Source of the DNA: UMGS1901 sp934122115
GTDB taxonomy: Bacteria > Bacillota > Clostridia > TANB77 > CAG-508
Assembly: GCA_934122115.1 (NCBI GenBank)
Contig: CAKOVU010000005.1
Location: 1-64,000 of the forward strand
DNA: 64,000 bases
Reading direction: 5' to 3'
Shown here: in pieces, positions 34,164 through 43,170 of the stretch
Layout of the letters: each line of letters opens with the position of its first letter
How positions within the stretch are numbered: position 1 is the first letter of the stretch
The notes under the pieces: generated by a model
The model's database searches: none
Seen by the model: only the letters and a program-made list of their open reading frames with translations
Told to the model about the DNA's origin: nothing
Position numbers and translations under genes: made by a program

Positions 34164-35447
34164 ATGAAAGAAATTAATTGTGAAAAGATAAAAGAAAAAG
34201 CATATTGGGAAAAGCTAGAGAATGGTTTGGAAGTAATAATTATTCCAAAGAAAAATATAAATAAAAAATACATCATGTATGGTACAAGATTTGGCTCTAT
34301 CGATAATAGATTTATAATGCCTAAAACACACGAAGAGGTGTTTATTCCAGATGGTGTAGCTCACTTCTTAGAGCACAAAATGTTTGAACAACCAAACGGA
34401 ACAAACAGCTTAGATACATTGATGGCTTTAGGAATAGATGCAAATGCATATACAACAACAGACCACACAGCATATTTATTTGAGTGCACTAATCACTTTG
34501 AAGAGGGATTAGACGAACTTATGGATTATGTGCAACATCCATATTTCACAGATCAAAATGTGGAAAAAGAAAAGGGCATAATTGGACAAGAAATAACGAT
34601 GTATGATGATGATCCAGGTTGGCAATTGTATTTGGGAGCAATGGATTGCATATATAAGAACAATCCTATAAAAATAGATATTGCGGGTAGCATCGAATCA
34701 ATAAGCAAAATAACTCCAGATGTGCTTAATAAATGTTATAATACATTCTATAATCCATCAAACATGGTTATTGTGGCAAGCGGAGATTTCGAACCAGAAG
34801 AGCTAATGGCTAAGATTAAACAGAGATTAATAAAAAAAGAGGGACAAGAAGATATAAAAAGAATATATTCAGAACAAGAAGAGAAAATCAATAAAAAAAC
34901 AAGTGAAAAAGAAATGCAAATTAGCATGCCAATTTTTATGATTGGATACAAAGATAAGATAGTTCAAGATAGAAAAGAAGCAGTAAAAAGACATATTGCA
35001 ATAGAAATTTTATTAAATATGCTTTTAGGCGAAAGCTCAAGCTTATATTCTAAGCTATATAAAAATGGAGATTTATCAATAGTTCCAGACTTTGATTATG
35101 AATTTTCAGGCCAATATTCGCATATATTAATTTCAGGACGTGCAAAAGAGCCAGAAAAAATAAAAGAAGAGTTGGCAAAGGAAGTAAAAAATATAATTGC
35201 AAATGGAATAAATGAAGAAAGCTTAGAAAGAACAAAGAAAAAGATATATGGACAATATGTTACAGAATATAATAATGTGGCAGATATAGCTAGAATGTTT
35301 TTATCTGATTGGATGAAGGGAATCAACAGCTTTGAATATATAGAAGCATTTGAAAAAATAAACGCGGAATTTGTAAAAAATATATTAAAAGAGGCGTTTG
35401 ATGAAGAAAATATGATATTGTCTGTTGTTAAAGGTAAAAATAAGTAG
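34164..35447 (+). CDS. yfmH: M16 zinc metallopeptidase YfmH (active partner)
   Basis: 427 residues. The inverted zinc motif HFLEH (HxxEH) is present near residues 69-73 in GVAHFLEHKMFEQPNG, followed by a distal Glu in EKEKGIIGQEITMYDD. This is the active member of the pair with yfmF. The family has been linked to 5-aminopentanol modification of EF-P in Bacillus. It lies 20 bases after yfmF. Confidence 0.92.
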   Translation: MKEINCEKIKEKAYWEKLENGLEVIIIPKKNINKKYIMYGTRFGSIDNRFIMPKTHEEVFIPDGVAHFLEHKMFEQPNGTNSLDTLMALGIDANAYTTTDHTAYLFECTNHFEEGLDELMDYVQHPYFTDQNVEKEKGIIGQEITMYDDDPGWQLYLGAMDCIYKNNPIKIDIAGSIESISKITPDVLNKCYNTFYNPSNMVIVASGDFEPEELMAKIKQRLIKKEGQEDIKRIYSEQEEKINKKTSEKEMQISMPIFMIGYKDKIVQDRKEAVKRHIAIEILLNMLLGESSSLYSKLYKNGDLSIVPDFDYEFSGQYSHILISGRAKEPEKIKEELAKEVKNIIANGINEESLERTKKKIYGQYVTEYNNVADIARMFLSDWMKGINSFEYIEAFEKINAEFVKNILKEAFDEENMILSVVKGKNK

Positions 35448-35478
35448 AAAAATCAAGCATTTTATAAGATGAAAAATA

Positions 35479-35507
35479 TTGACTAACTGCGAATTATGTG
35501 ATATTTT
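35479..35507 (+). promoter_or_regulatory. Promoter at the head of the spo0E-like/secretion locus
   Basis: TTGACT (35479-35484), 17 bases, TATTTT (35502-35507), 31 bases before the small spo0E-like gene. Confidence 0.6.
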
Positions 35508-35538
35508 TAGATAAACGAAGGAGAAAAAGGAGGAAAAA

Positions 35539-35688
35539 ATGCTTGACGAGAAAATTTGTAAATTAAGGGAAGAACTTAATAACAGCATACTAGAAAATAA
35601 AGACTATAAAATTATATACAAAATAAGCACAGACTTAGATGAACTAATTTACGAATATTATAAAAGCAAAAACATGATACATTGTTAA
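35539..35688 (+). CDS. Spo0E-like aspartyl-phosphate phosphatase (49 aa)
   Basis: 49 residues, starting after AAGGAGG. It has the Spo0E layout of two short helices: KICKLREELNNSI, then ISTDLDELIYEYYK, where S-x-x-L-D-x-L-I is the family signature. Spo0E proteins remove phosphate from Spo0A-P and hold back sporulation. It is the first gene of the transcript that continues into the pilin genes; pilin 1 begins 23 bases later. Other small helical roles are possible, but the signature fits well. Confidence 0.8.
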   Translation: MLDEKICKLREELNNSILENKDYKIIYKISTDLDELIYEYYKSKNMIHC

Positions 35689-35711
35689 ATAAAGAAAAAT
35701 TAGGAGAAAGA

Positions 35712-36098
35712 ATGAACAAAACAAAAATTAATAAAATTGGTAAAATAGTAATACCATTGTTGCTAATACTTCTTTCAGTAACAATGATAGCTAGCACTTC
35801 AATGGCAGTAGATGATAGCGTTGTAAATACTGGAAAATATAATCCGAGTGCAAGCATTGGAGGAAATTCAAGCGAATTCAGAAGCCTAGTAGGAAATATA
35901 CTATTCTTCATTAGGCTAATAGGCTCAATAGTCTCTGTAGTAGCATTAATAGTAATAGGAATTAAGTTTATGCTAGGAGGCGTTGAACAAAAAGCAGAGT
36001 ATAAAAAACGTATGCTCCCATATGTAGTAGGAATGATATTGCTTTTTGGTGGAGTAAATTTATTGTCTATAATATATGGTGTTGTAAGCAAAATGTAG
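35712..36098 (+). CDS. VirB2/TrbC-like pilin 1
   Basis: 128 residues. N-terminal signal-like segment (GKIVIPLLLILLSVTMIASTSMA), a short polar part, then two membrane helices: ILFFIRLIGSIVSVVALIVIGIKF and MLPYVVGMILLFGGVNLLSIIYG, split by the turn LGGVEQKAEYKKR. This is the layout of VirB2/TrbC pilins. It shares the RLIGS-x-xSV-x-x-L-x-x-IGIK-x-M block with pilin 3. Start ATG 35712 after TAGGAG; an earlier ATG at 35682 overlaps the spo0E-like gene. Confidence 0.75.
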   Translation: MNKTKINKIGKIVIPLLLILLSVTMIASTSMAVDDSVVNTGKYNPSASIGGNSSEFRSLVGNILFFIRLIGSIVSVVALIVIGIKFMLGGVEQKAEYKKRMLPYVVGMILLFGGVNLLSIIYGVVSKM

Positions 36099-36106
36099 CA
36101 TAAATG

Positions 36107-36135
36107 TTGAAAAAAGATAAAAAATGATGTATAAT
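36107..36135 (+). promoter_or_regulatory. Internal promoter before pilin 2
   Basis: TTGAAA (36107-36112), 17 bases, TATAAT (36130-36135). Upstream ATGs at 36124 and 36145 are therefore unlikely starts. Confidence 0.65.
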
Positions 36136-36165
36136 AAGATAAATATGTATTGTAAAGGAACAAAA

Positions 36166-36624
36166 ATGAAGAAAAAAACCATAGTAATATTATTTTTATT
36201 CACTATATTATTTTTACAAATGTTTTTGTGTGGAAATAATGTGGAGGCTAAAGAAGTAGATATAGATGAAGGCAAACCAAGTACAGCTGCTACTCCTTCA
36301 AAAGGAACATCTAGTTCCGTAACAGGTATTGATGGGGTAATAAATGGTGGAAAGGGTTTTTTGGATAGTGCAAATGGAATGCCAATAAGCGAACCTAACT
36401 TGCAATCTACGTCTAATACTTTAGTAAGTATATTAACTACTGTAGGTGTGGGTGCAGCAGTATTAGTAGTAACAATACTCGGAATAAAATACATAACAGG
36501 AGCAGCTGCAGAACAGGCAGAGATAAAGCAGACATTAGTACCACTAATATTTGGATGCATACTAGTGTTTGGGGCTTATCTAATATGGAAAATAGTAGTA
36601 TCAATAATACAAGGTGCTATGTAA
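36166..36624 (+). CDS. VirB2/TrbC-like pilin 2
   Basis: 152 residues. It has a signal segment (KTIVILFLFTILFLQMFLCGNNVEA), a Ser/Thr/Gly-rich stretch (residues 35-75), then LVSILTTVGVGAAVLVVTILGIKYI, a charged turn AAAEQAEIKQ and a second helix TLVPLIFGCILVFGAYLIWKIV. It is homologous in plan to pilins 1 and 3 but has the longest N-terminal part. It starts after AAAGGAAC and has its own promoter, so its dose may be set apart from the rest. Confidence 0.72.
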   Translation: MKKKTIVILFLFTILFLQMFLCGNNVEAKEVDIDEGKPSTAATPSKGTSSSVTGIDGVINGGKGFLDSANGMPISEPNLQSTSNTLVSILTTVGVGAAVLVVTILGIKYITGAAAEQAEIKQTLVPLIFGCILVFGAYLIWKIVVSIIQGAM

Positions 36625-36693
36625 ATTAGGTTTTAATATTCTCAGTTATGAGATTAATTATAAAAACAAATAAAAAAAAAGGAGGAACAAAAT

Positions 36694-37059
36694 ATGAAAA
36701 AAACAGTTAAAATAATAAGCACAATACTAATTGCATTATTTGTAGTTTGCGCTGTAGCTAATGTGGTATTAGCTGATGATGTTGATCCAAGTAAATTTAC
36801 AGGTTCTCAAGGAAATATGAATACAGATAATATCAATAAAGTTGGAAATCAAGTTATATATCTTATTAGATTAATAGGAACTATGATATCAGTTGGTGTA
36901 TTAGTTATATTAGGTGTTAAATATATGACAGCTAGCCCAGAAGGAAAAGCAGATTTTAAATCAACAATGATACCATATTTAGTTGGTGCTGTTTTGGTGT
37001 TTGCTGCAACATGGGTAGCAAGTGCAATTTATGGTTTTGCAACAGGAATTGGAAAATAA
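36694..37059 (+). CDS. VirB2/TrbC-like pilin 3
   Basis: 121 residues. Signal segment ending VVLA-DD (cleavage near residue 27), then VIYLIRLIGTMISVGVLVILGVKYM and TMIPYLVGAVLVFAATWVASAIYGF around ASPEGKADFK. This is the most compact of the three. A strong terminator follows, so the pilin group can be expressed apart from the channel genes. It has the very strong ribosome site AAAAGGAGG, fit for a major pilin. Confidence 0.77.
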   Translation: MKKTVKIISTILIALFVVCAVANVVLADDVDPSKFTGSQGNMNTDNINKVGNQVIYLIRLIGTMISVGVLVILGVKYMTASPEGKADFKSTMIPYLVGAVLVFAATWVASAIYGFATGIGK

Positions 37060-37099
37060 TAATATTACAACAAAATTACATAAAGATTACAATAAAATT

Positions 37100-37130
37100 A
37101 AAAAGTGCATTTATTTGCACTTTTTTTATT
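37100..37130 (+). terminator. Terminator after the pilin genes
   Basis: Stem AAAAAGTGCA / TGCACTTTTT with a short loop and T7. Confidence 0.85.
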
Positions 37131-37156
37131 TTTTTGTTACTTTTTATAGCTTTATA

Positions 37157-37165
37157 TGTTATAAT
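37157..37165 (+). promoter_or_regulatory. Extended -10 promoter for the channel genes
   Basis: TGTTATAAT (TG-n-TATAAT) at 37157-37165, 40 bases before the PrgI-like start. The -35 is poor (TTGTTA at a spacing of 20). Confidence 0.5.
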
Positions 37166-37204
37166 TATTTATGATAGGATATTATGGGGTGTATTGGAGG
37201 AAGT

Positions 37205-37552
37205 ATGGGAGCATATAATTTACCAAGGAATGTAAAGGGTGAAGGAAGAATATTATTTATATTTACCAAAAAAAGTATGATATATACAGCTATAGCTGGA
37301 GTAATAGGAGTAGGGCTAGCATTTTTGCTCTCTACACTGGGAATGACGGTCGTAGGTATTGTATTACTTGTAATTTGTGCTTTAATAGGATTTTCAATAG
37401 GTACATTTAAAGTTCCAGATTTAAAAAATATTTCATGGGCAAGAGTAAATGCAGGCGAAAATATAGATGCTGTAATAATGAGAGCAATAAAGTTTAAACA
37501 TAAGGGAAATAAAGTATATATATACAAGGAGGAAGAAACTGATGACAAGTAA
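37205..37552 (+). CDS. PrgI/VirB3-like inner-membrane protein
   Basis: 115 residues. N-terminal polar part (YNLPRNVKGEGRILFIFTKKS), two close membrane helices (MIYTAIAGVIGVGLAFLL and MTVVGIVLLVICALIGFSIGTF) and a C-terminal charged end. This is the layout of PrgI in Gram-positive conjugation systems, the VirB3 counterpart, and it precedes the VirB4 genes as VirB3 does. Start ATG 37205 after GGAGGAAG. Its last 11 bases overlap the next gene. Confidence 0.75.
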   Translation: MGAYNLPRNVKGEGRILFIFTKKSMIYTAIAGVIGVGLAFLLSTLGMTVVGIVLLVICALIGFSIGTFKVPDLKNISWARVNAGENIDAVIMRAIKFKHKGNKVYIYKEEETDDK

Positions 37553-38759
37553 AATAACTATATTAACTTCAATTTTAACAGTGGTAGCTACTGTAATAGT
37601 AATTTTGTTGATAGTATTAGCTTTTGTGTATTTTAGAATGGAAGCTAGGGATAAAAAAGGAAAAGATAGTAAGGAATTAAAAGACAGAGAAAATACTCCT
37701 AAAAAACCAAGCAAAAATAAACAATATACTGTTGATTCAATAATGAATTTTATGGAATTCGATAAAATCGAAGATAATATGATTGTACAAAATAATGGCA
37801 AGAAATATGTTATGGTTGTAGAATGCCAAGGAGTAAACTACGATTTAATGTCAGAAGAAGAAAAAGTTTCAGTAGAAGAAGGGTTTTTACAATTCTTAAA
37901 TACATTAACAGGTCCTGTACAAATATATACACAAACCAGAACAATTAACATGAGTAGCAGTATACAGAGCTACAAAGAAAAGGTTGATGAAATAGAAGCT
38001 GCATATAATAAACAAAAAGCTAAATATGAAGAGCTAGTAAAACGTGGCAATGTGCCAAATGACCAATTGAAAAAAGAATATTATGAACTAGTAAAACAAA
38101 GAAACTTATGTGAATATGGAAAAGATATTATATTTAATACAGAGAAAATGAGTTTAAACAGAAATATTTTAAACAAAAAATATTATGTAGCATTAGCATA
38201 TTACACATCTGAGTTAGGACAAGAAAACTATGATAAAAATGAAATACAAGAATTAGTTTTCTCAGAGTTATATACAAAAGCTCAAGCAATAATAAGGTCG
38301 CTAGCAATATCTGGAGTAATTGGAAAAGTAATGTCTTCTATAGAATTGGCTGATTTACTATATGTTGCATATAACAGAGATGAATCAGAAACATATGGAA
38401 TGGATAGAGCATTAAAAGCTGGATATGATGAATTGTATTCTACAGCTCCTGATTACATGGATAAGAAAATTAAATTACTAAACGAAGAAATAGAAAATAA
38501 AGCTTATGAAAAAGCTAACGAGAAAGTAATCGAAGCCCAAACAGAAAAACAAAAACAATATAATCAAACAGTAGATGATATTGATACAATAATAGATAAT
38601 TTAGCAACATTAATGATAGATGAAAATGCAAGTATGATTGGTGAAGATGTGGCAGAGAGTGCAAGAGAAAAGATAAAAGAAGGAAACAAGAGAAAGGAGA
38701 AAGATAAAGATGTTCAAAAAGAAACAAAGAGAACAAGAAGAGTTTCAAGCAGAGCGTAA
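37542..38759 (+). CDS. VirB4 N-terminal-domain-like protein (split VirB4, part 1)
   Basis: 405 residues. One membrane helix (TILTSILTVVATVIVILLIVLAFVYF) then a soluble part: YTVDSIMNFMEFDKIEDNMIVQNNGKKYVMVVECQGVNYDLM resembles the N-terminal domain of TraC/VirB4 proteins (the TraC_F_IV/CagE-like region). Helical regions with long coiled stretches follow (130-190 and 310-370), and the basic tail ends TRRVSSRA. It lacks an ATPase motif. The ATPase gene starts inside its last 50 bases, so the two are coupled in translation and likely form one complex. Confidence 0.65.
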   Translation: MTSKITILTSILTVVATVIVILLIVLAFVYFRMEARDKKGKDSKELKDRENTPKKPSKNKQYTVDSIMNFMEFDKIEDNMIVQNNGKKYVMVVECQGVNYDLMSEEEKVSVEEGFLQFLNTLTGPVQIYTQTRTINMSSSIQSYKEKVDEIEAAYNKQKAKYEELVKRGNVPNDQLKKEYYELVKQRNLCEYGKDIIFNTEKMSLNRNILNKKYYVALAYYTSELGQENYDKNEIQELVFSELYTKAQAIIRSLAISGVIGKVMSSIELADLLYVAYNRDESETYGMDRALKAGYDELYSTAPDYMDKKIKLLNEEIENKAYEKANEKVIEAQTEKQKQYNQTVDDIDTIIDNLATLMIDENASMIGEDVAESAREKIKEGNKRKEKDKDVQKETKRTRRVSSRA

Positions 38760-40668
38760 TGATTATACAAGCAATGAAGAAGTAAGGATATTACATAAAA
38801 AGACAATAAAAGAATTAATAGCTCCAGCAGGAATAGATGCAAGTAGTATAGATCACTTAGAAATAATTTCAAGTGTAAAAAGATATGCTAGAAGTTTCTT
38901 TGTATCTACATTGCCAAGAATGTGTACATTCCCAGAACTATTTAGAGATATGTATATGTTTGGAGATATAAATACATCAGTATATATAAATCCAATACCA
39001 GAATCAAGGTCGCAAAATGAATTAAATAGAACAATAAATGAGATAGAAACAGAAAGAATCGTGGCAGCTGATAGAGGAAATATCAACAGAGAAAGCACAT
39101 TAACTCAAAAAAGATTTGAAGCAGAGCAATTAAGAGATGAAATTGCAGCAGGATACAATAAATTATACGAAGCATCAGTTGTGGCAACACTTTTTGCATA
39201 TAGCTTAGAAGATTTAGAGAGACTTACAAAATTATTATCAGCAGAAATGTCTAAATCACTAGTTGGAATAAAAAGCGCTTGGGGAAGACAAGAAGAAGCT
39301 TTTAAATCAAATTTGCCATTTGTAGATAATCAAATAAATAATACACACACATTCGACCGTAGATCTATGGGAACAGTATTCCCATTTACAACATCTGAAG
39401 TTGGACATCCAACAGGTATTCCTCTAGGATTTAATAAACAAACTGGGGTACCAATTTTGTTTGATAATTTCCATAACTCTTTAACAAACTATAACATGGT
39501 TATATTTGCTAAATCTGGTGCTGGTAAATCTGTAACAATGAAAACATTGATATCAAGATCAGCTGTGCTTATGGGAATCCAAAGTTTGGCACTAGATGCT
39601 GAAGGCGAGTATAGTATAGTTGCTGAAAGCTTGGGAGGAGTAAATGTAGTACTTAGCCCAAATTCACAAACAGTTATCAACTTATTTGATATAGAAACAG
39701 AAATGGTTAAAGATGAAATAACAGGAAGAGAAAAAACTGTATTAAATGTAGAAAATAAAGTAGAGGACGTTACTCAAGCTTTATTAACAATGGCAAGAGG
39801 AAGTACAAGAAGCCAAGAGGTAAACGAGTTAACAAAACAGATAATTGCAGAATCTGTTGCGGAAGAATATGCTGCATATGGAATAAACAGCAATCCAGCA
39901 AGCTTATATGAAGCAAACATGGAAAATTCTTCCGATGTATTAGGAAAAAGAAGAAAGAAAATGCCAACAGTTGGCTCTTGGTATAAACGTTTAGCTAAAA
40001 AAGCTGAGGAAAACAATAACCCAGATTATAGATTTCATTATAGTTACTTGCTAAAAGTAATGAAGCAATACATAAGAGAATATGATGGACAGATGGCATA
40101 CTTTGATGGACAATCAACATTTGATTTATTAGATGGAACATTATTTATAAACTTGGATATTTCTCAATTGGAGGAAAGATTTGCAAGACCACTTGCACAA
40201 CAAATATTACTTTCTTGGATTTGGGAAAAATATGTTAAGAAAAATAGTGAAGATAGAAGAAAAGCTTATAAAAAGAGAGTTTTAGTAGACGAAGCGTGGA
40301 TGCTTTTACCATATCCAGAAGCTGTAGACTTCTTAAACACAATGGCAAGACGTGCAAGAAAGAGAAACGTTTCTTTAGCTATTATTTCACAAAGATTCCA
40401 AGATTTCTATGAAAAACCAGAAGTACAAGCTGTTTTAACATCATCTGATACAAAATTACTACTAGCGCAAGATAAATCTGAAATACAATATTTAAAAGAA
40501 GTATTTAAACTAAGCGAAGGAGAAGCCGGATTCTTAGTAACATGTGGAAGAGGAGAAGGCTTGCTAAAAGTAGGAGGAGATACAGCAATATTACAAATTA
40601 CTCCAACTGCCAAGGAATTTGAATTCGTAGAGACAAACATAAATAAATTGGCACAAAAGAATCAATAA
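38710..40668 (+). CDS. VirB4-like secretion ATPase (part 2)
   Basis: 652 residues. Walker A SGAGKS at 269-274, Walker B RVLVDEAW at 523-530, then MARRARKRNVSLAIISQRFQDF and LLLAQDKSEIQYLKEVFKLSEGE, the standard VirB4/TraE C-terminal blocks. It powers pilus assembly and substrate export from the cytoplasmic side. The first 200 residues take the place of the second half of the VirB4 N-domain; the first half is in the preceding gene. AAAGGAG precedes ATG. Confidence 0.9.
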   Translation: MFKKKQREQEEFQAERNDYTSNEEVRILHKKTIKELIAPAGIDASSIDHLEIISSVKRYARSFFVSTLPRMCTFPELFRDMYMFGDINTSVYINPIPESRSQNELNRTINEIETERIVAADRGNINRESTLTQKRFEAEQLRDEIAAGYNKLYEASVVATLFAYSLEDLERLTKLLSAEMSKSLVGIKSAWGRQEEAFKSNLPFVDNQINNTHTFDRRSMGTVFPFTTSEVGHPTGIPLGFNKQTGVPILFDNFHNSLTNYNMVIFAKSGAGKSVTMKTLISRSAVLMGIQSLALDAEGEYSIVAESLGGVNVVLSPNSQTVINLFDIETEMVKDEITGREKTVLNVENKVEDVTQALLTMARGSTRSQEVNELTKQIIAESVAEEYAAYGINSNPASLYEANMENSSDVLGKRRKKMPTVGSWYKRLAKKAEENNNPDYRFHYSYLLKVMKQYIREYDGQMAYFDGQSTFDLLDGTLFINLDISQLEERFARPLAQQILLSWIWEKYVKKNSEDRRKAYKKRVLVDEAWMLLPYPEAVDFLNTMARRARKRNVSLAIISQRFQDFYEKPEVQAVLTSSDTKLLLAQDKSEIQYLKEVFKLSEGEAGFLVTCGRGEGLLKVGGDTAILQITPTAKEFEFVETNINKLAQKNQ

Positions 40669-40695
40669 ACAAAACGGACATTAAAAGGAGATAGT

Positions 40696-43113
40696 ATGAA
40701 AAAGATAGTAGAGAATAATGTATTACGAAAGATAATAATCATACCTGTAATAGTTTTTATATTGCTTACTTTTGCAATGCCAACAGTTAGTAGGGCGGAT
40801 GATGATGATACAACTGAACGAAGCCTTATGGATTGGATAATAAATATAGTTACATCTATACCAATTTGGCTTTGTGATGTTGCAAACCAAATTATAAAAA
40901 TGGGTGTACAGATAGACCCAGAAGATGGAGTTGTAGGAAATGCATTAAAAGCATTTGATGGAACTGTTTATAGAAAAGGTAATGAAGATGATTTAGTACA
41001 ATGGCTGGGGGAAAATCCAACGATTGGCTCATTGCCAGATGCAACTGTGAAATTAGATAAGGACATAGATGGATATTCAATCTTAAAATTGTCTATTAGT
41101 CCGGGTGAAATCTTTGCTAATAAGCTAGCCTTATTAGATGCAGACTATTTTTCAACAGATTCAAATTCTGCAACAATAGGAAATGAAGAATATTCTTTAA
41201 CCAATCAATTAAAACATACAATAGCAAGTTGGTATAAAGCGTTTAGATTAATTTCCATAGTTGGATTACTCTCTGTATTAGTGTATTTAGGTATAAGAAT
41301 TATAATCTCTGCAGCAGCAAGTGACAAGGCAAAATATAAATCTATGTTTGCTGATTGGGTAGTTGCGTTATGTTTGATATTTTTCTTGCACTATATAATG
41401 GCTTTTACTAATACTATGGTAAATCAAGTGTTGGGAATAATGGGAAACACACAAAGTACACAAGAATTTAAACAAGTCAACATAACAGTACAAAACGCGG
41501 ATGGAAGTACAGCAACTGTAACGGGAAAAGATGAAAACGATAAAGATTTAACTAAGGACTTTGTATTTTCTACCTCCCTAATGGGATATGTAAGACTTTT
41601 ATGCGAAAGTATATCAGCAAGTGGAAGAGGTGTATACTCAATTATGTATATAGCTCTAACTGGCTATACTCTATATTTTATTATAATATACATAAAGAGG
41701 GCATTAATCCTTACAGTGTTAACAATGATTGCCCCATTGATTGCACTAACATATCCAATAGATAAAGTAAAAGATGGTCAAGCACAGGCATTTACTTTCT
41801 GGTTAAGAGAATATGTAATGAATTCGATTCAGCCAATTATACATTTAACTTTATATACCGTATTAGTATCGTCTGCAATGAATTTGGCGGTTGCTTCACC
41901 AATATATGCTATATGTGCTTTAGCATTCATAGTACCTGGTGAAAAACTTATAAAAGAAATGTTTGGATTTAGAAGTAGTACTGCGCCATCTTTAGGAAAG
42001 ATGACAGCGGCACATACACTTGCAAATTGGATTACGAAAAAAGGCAGTGGAGGTTCACCTAAAGTAGCTCAACAAGGAGGCGCAGGTCAAAACAAAATAA
42101 GAACTACAGATCAGAATCCAACTGATTCTAGCTTAGTACAAGGTAGTGGATTAGATGCTTTGGCTGGTATAAAAAATACGAAACCAGCTATAGCTCCAGC
42201 ACCTTTACCAGGAAACAAACCAAAAGTAACGCTTAAAAATAAAGCAAAGAATATGGCAACAAGTGTAGGCAACAAGGCTAAAAAAACAGGAGCTGCAATT
42301 GCAAGTGGAGCAAAGAATGCTGCAAATGCTGCTAGACACCCTATTCAAAGTGGTGCTGTTGACAAAGCTAAGAAGAAATTGGGCGGAGTTGCAAATAATA
42401 CAGGAAAATATTTAAGAAAGAAATATAATATACCTAAGGGACATACAATAAGAGAACTTGCTAAGAGAGGAGTAAAAACTGCTGGAAAAGGAATTGTTAG
42501 AGGCATTGGAGCTGGAAGTGGAGCAGTATTAGGACTAGCTGGAGGTATTGTAAGTGGAGATATGTCAACTGCATTGGCTGGTATGGCTGCAGGAGCAAAG
42601 GCAGGGGACGTAGTAGGAAAGAGAGTACTTAATGGAGCATCTGGAGCAAGAGAATTTGTTGGCTCAGCAAGATATGGAAGCAAAGAATTCCAAAATATGG
42701 AAGCAGATAGAGCATTTAAAAATGATGCTGAAAATAGACAACACTTGTTGGATAGCGGAGTAAGTAAAAAAGACCTAGATGAGAGAATGGAAGAATATGC
42801 AGAATATAGAAGAACTGGTGTAACTGATATCAAAGAAATGGATAAAATACATGATATTAGAGAAGAAATGCGCAATAGTGGACTAACTGATGAAAATGCC
42901 AGAAATCAAGCAATGGAATTAGCAAAATTAAGTACAAAGTATAACAGTGAAACTTTTAGAGATAATGAAAAACGTACAAATGCTGAACAAGCTTTAGCAA
43001 GAAAGTTTTTAAGAGTTAGAGATCAAAATGGCAATAAGAAACTTAATGCACAACAGGCTCGAAAGGCATCTAGAGCAACAATGGATAGAATCGCAAGAAT
43101 AAAAGGAGAATAA
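40696..43113 (+). CDS. VirB6/TrbL-like polytopic channel protein
   Basis: 805 residues. A signal-like helix (IIIIPVIVFILLTFAMPTVSRA), then about six membrane helices between residues 180 and 430, including FRLISIVGLLSVLVYLGIRII and ILTVLTMIAPLIALTYPIDKVK, the TrbL/VirB6 core. The last 350 residues are soluble, rich in Ala, Gly and Lys (GNKAKKTGAAIASGAKNAANAA), then a charged helical part. It should form the inner-membrane channel with VirB4. In Gram-positive conjugation the same place is held by TrsL/PrgH-type proteins. Confidence 0.82.
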   Translation: MKKIVENNVLRKIIIIPVIVFILLTFAMPTVSRADDDDTTERSLMDWIINIVTSIPIWLCDVANQIIKMGVQIDPEDGVVGNALKAFDGTVYRKGNEDDLVQWLGENPTIGSLPDATVKLDKDIDGYSILKLSISPGEIFANKLALLDADYFSTDSNSATIGNEEYSLTNQLKHTIASWYKAFRLISIVGLLSVLVYLGIRIIISAAASDKAKYKSMFADWVVALCLIFFLHYIMAFTNTMVNQVLGIMGNTQSTQEFKQVNITVQNADGSTATVTGKDENDKDLTKDFVFSTSLMGYVRLLCESISASGRGVYSIMYIALTGYTLYFIIIYIKRALILTVLTMIAPLIALTYPIDKVKDGQAQAFTFWLREYVMNSIQPIIHLTLYTVLVSSAMNLAVASPIYAICALAFIVPGEKLIKEMFGFRSSTAPSLGKMTAAHTLANWITKKGSGGSPKVAQQGGAGQNKIRTTDQNPTDSSLVQGSGLDALAGIKNTKPAIAPAPLPGNKPKVTLKNKAKNMATSVGNKAKKTGAAIASGAKNAANAARHPIQSGAVDKAKKKLGGVANNTGKYLRKKYNIPKGHTIRELAKRGVKTAGKGIVRGIGAGSGAVLGLAGGIVSGDMSTALAGMAAGAKAGDVVGKRVLNGASGAREFVGSARYGSKEFQNMEADRAFKNDAENRQHLLDSGVSKKDLDERMEEYAEYRRTGVTDIKEMDKIHDIREEMRNSGLTDENARNQAMELAKLSTKYNSETFRDNEKRTNAEQALARKFLRVRDQNGNKKLNAQQARKASRATMDRIARIKGE

Positions 43114-43118
43114 AAACA

Positions 43119-43148
43119 CAGACCCAAAAGCATTATCTTTTGGGCCTG
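43119..43148 (+). promoter_or_regulatory. Intergenic hairpin in the secretion locus
   Basis: CAG-a-CCCAAAAG / CTTTTGGG-c-CTG with a 6-base loop and no T run. It may be an RNA-processing or stabilising site rather than a terminator. Confidence 0.5.
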
Positions 43149-43170
43149 ACTTATATAAGGAGAAGGAATT

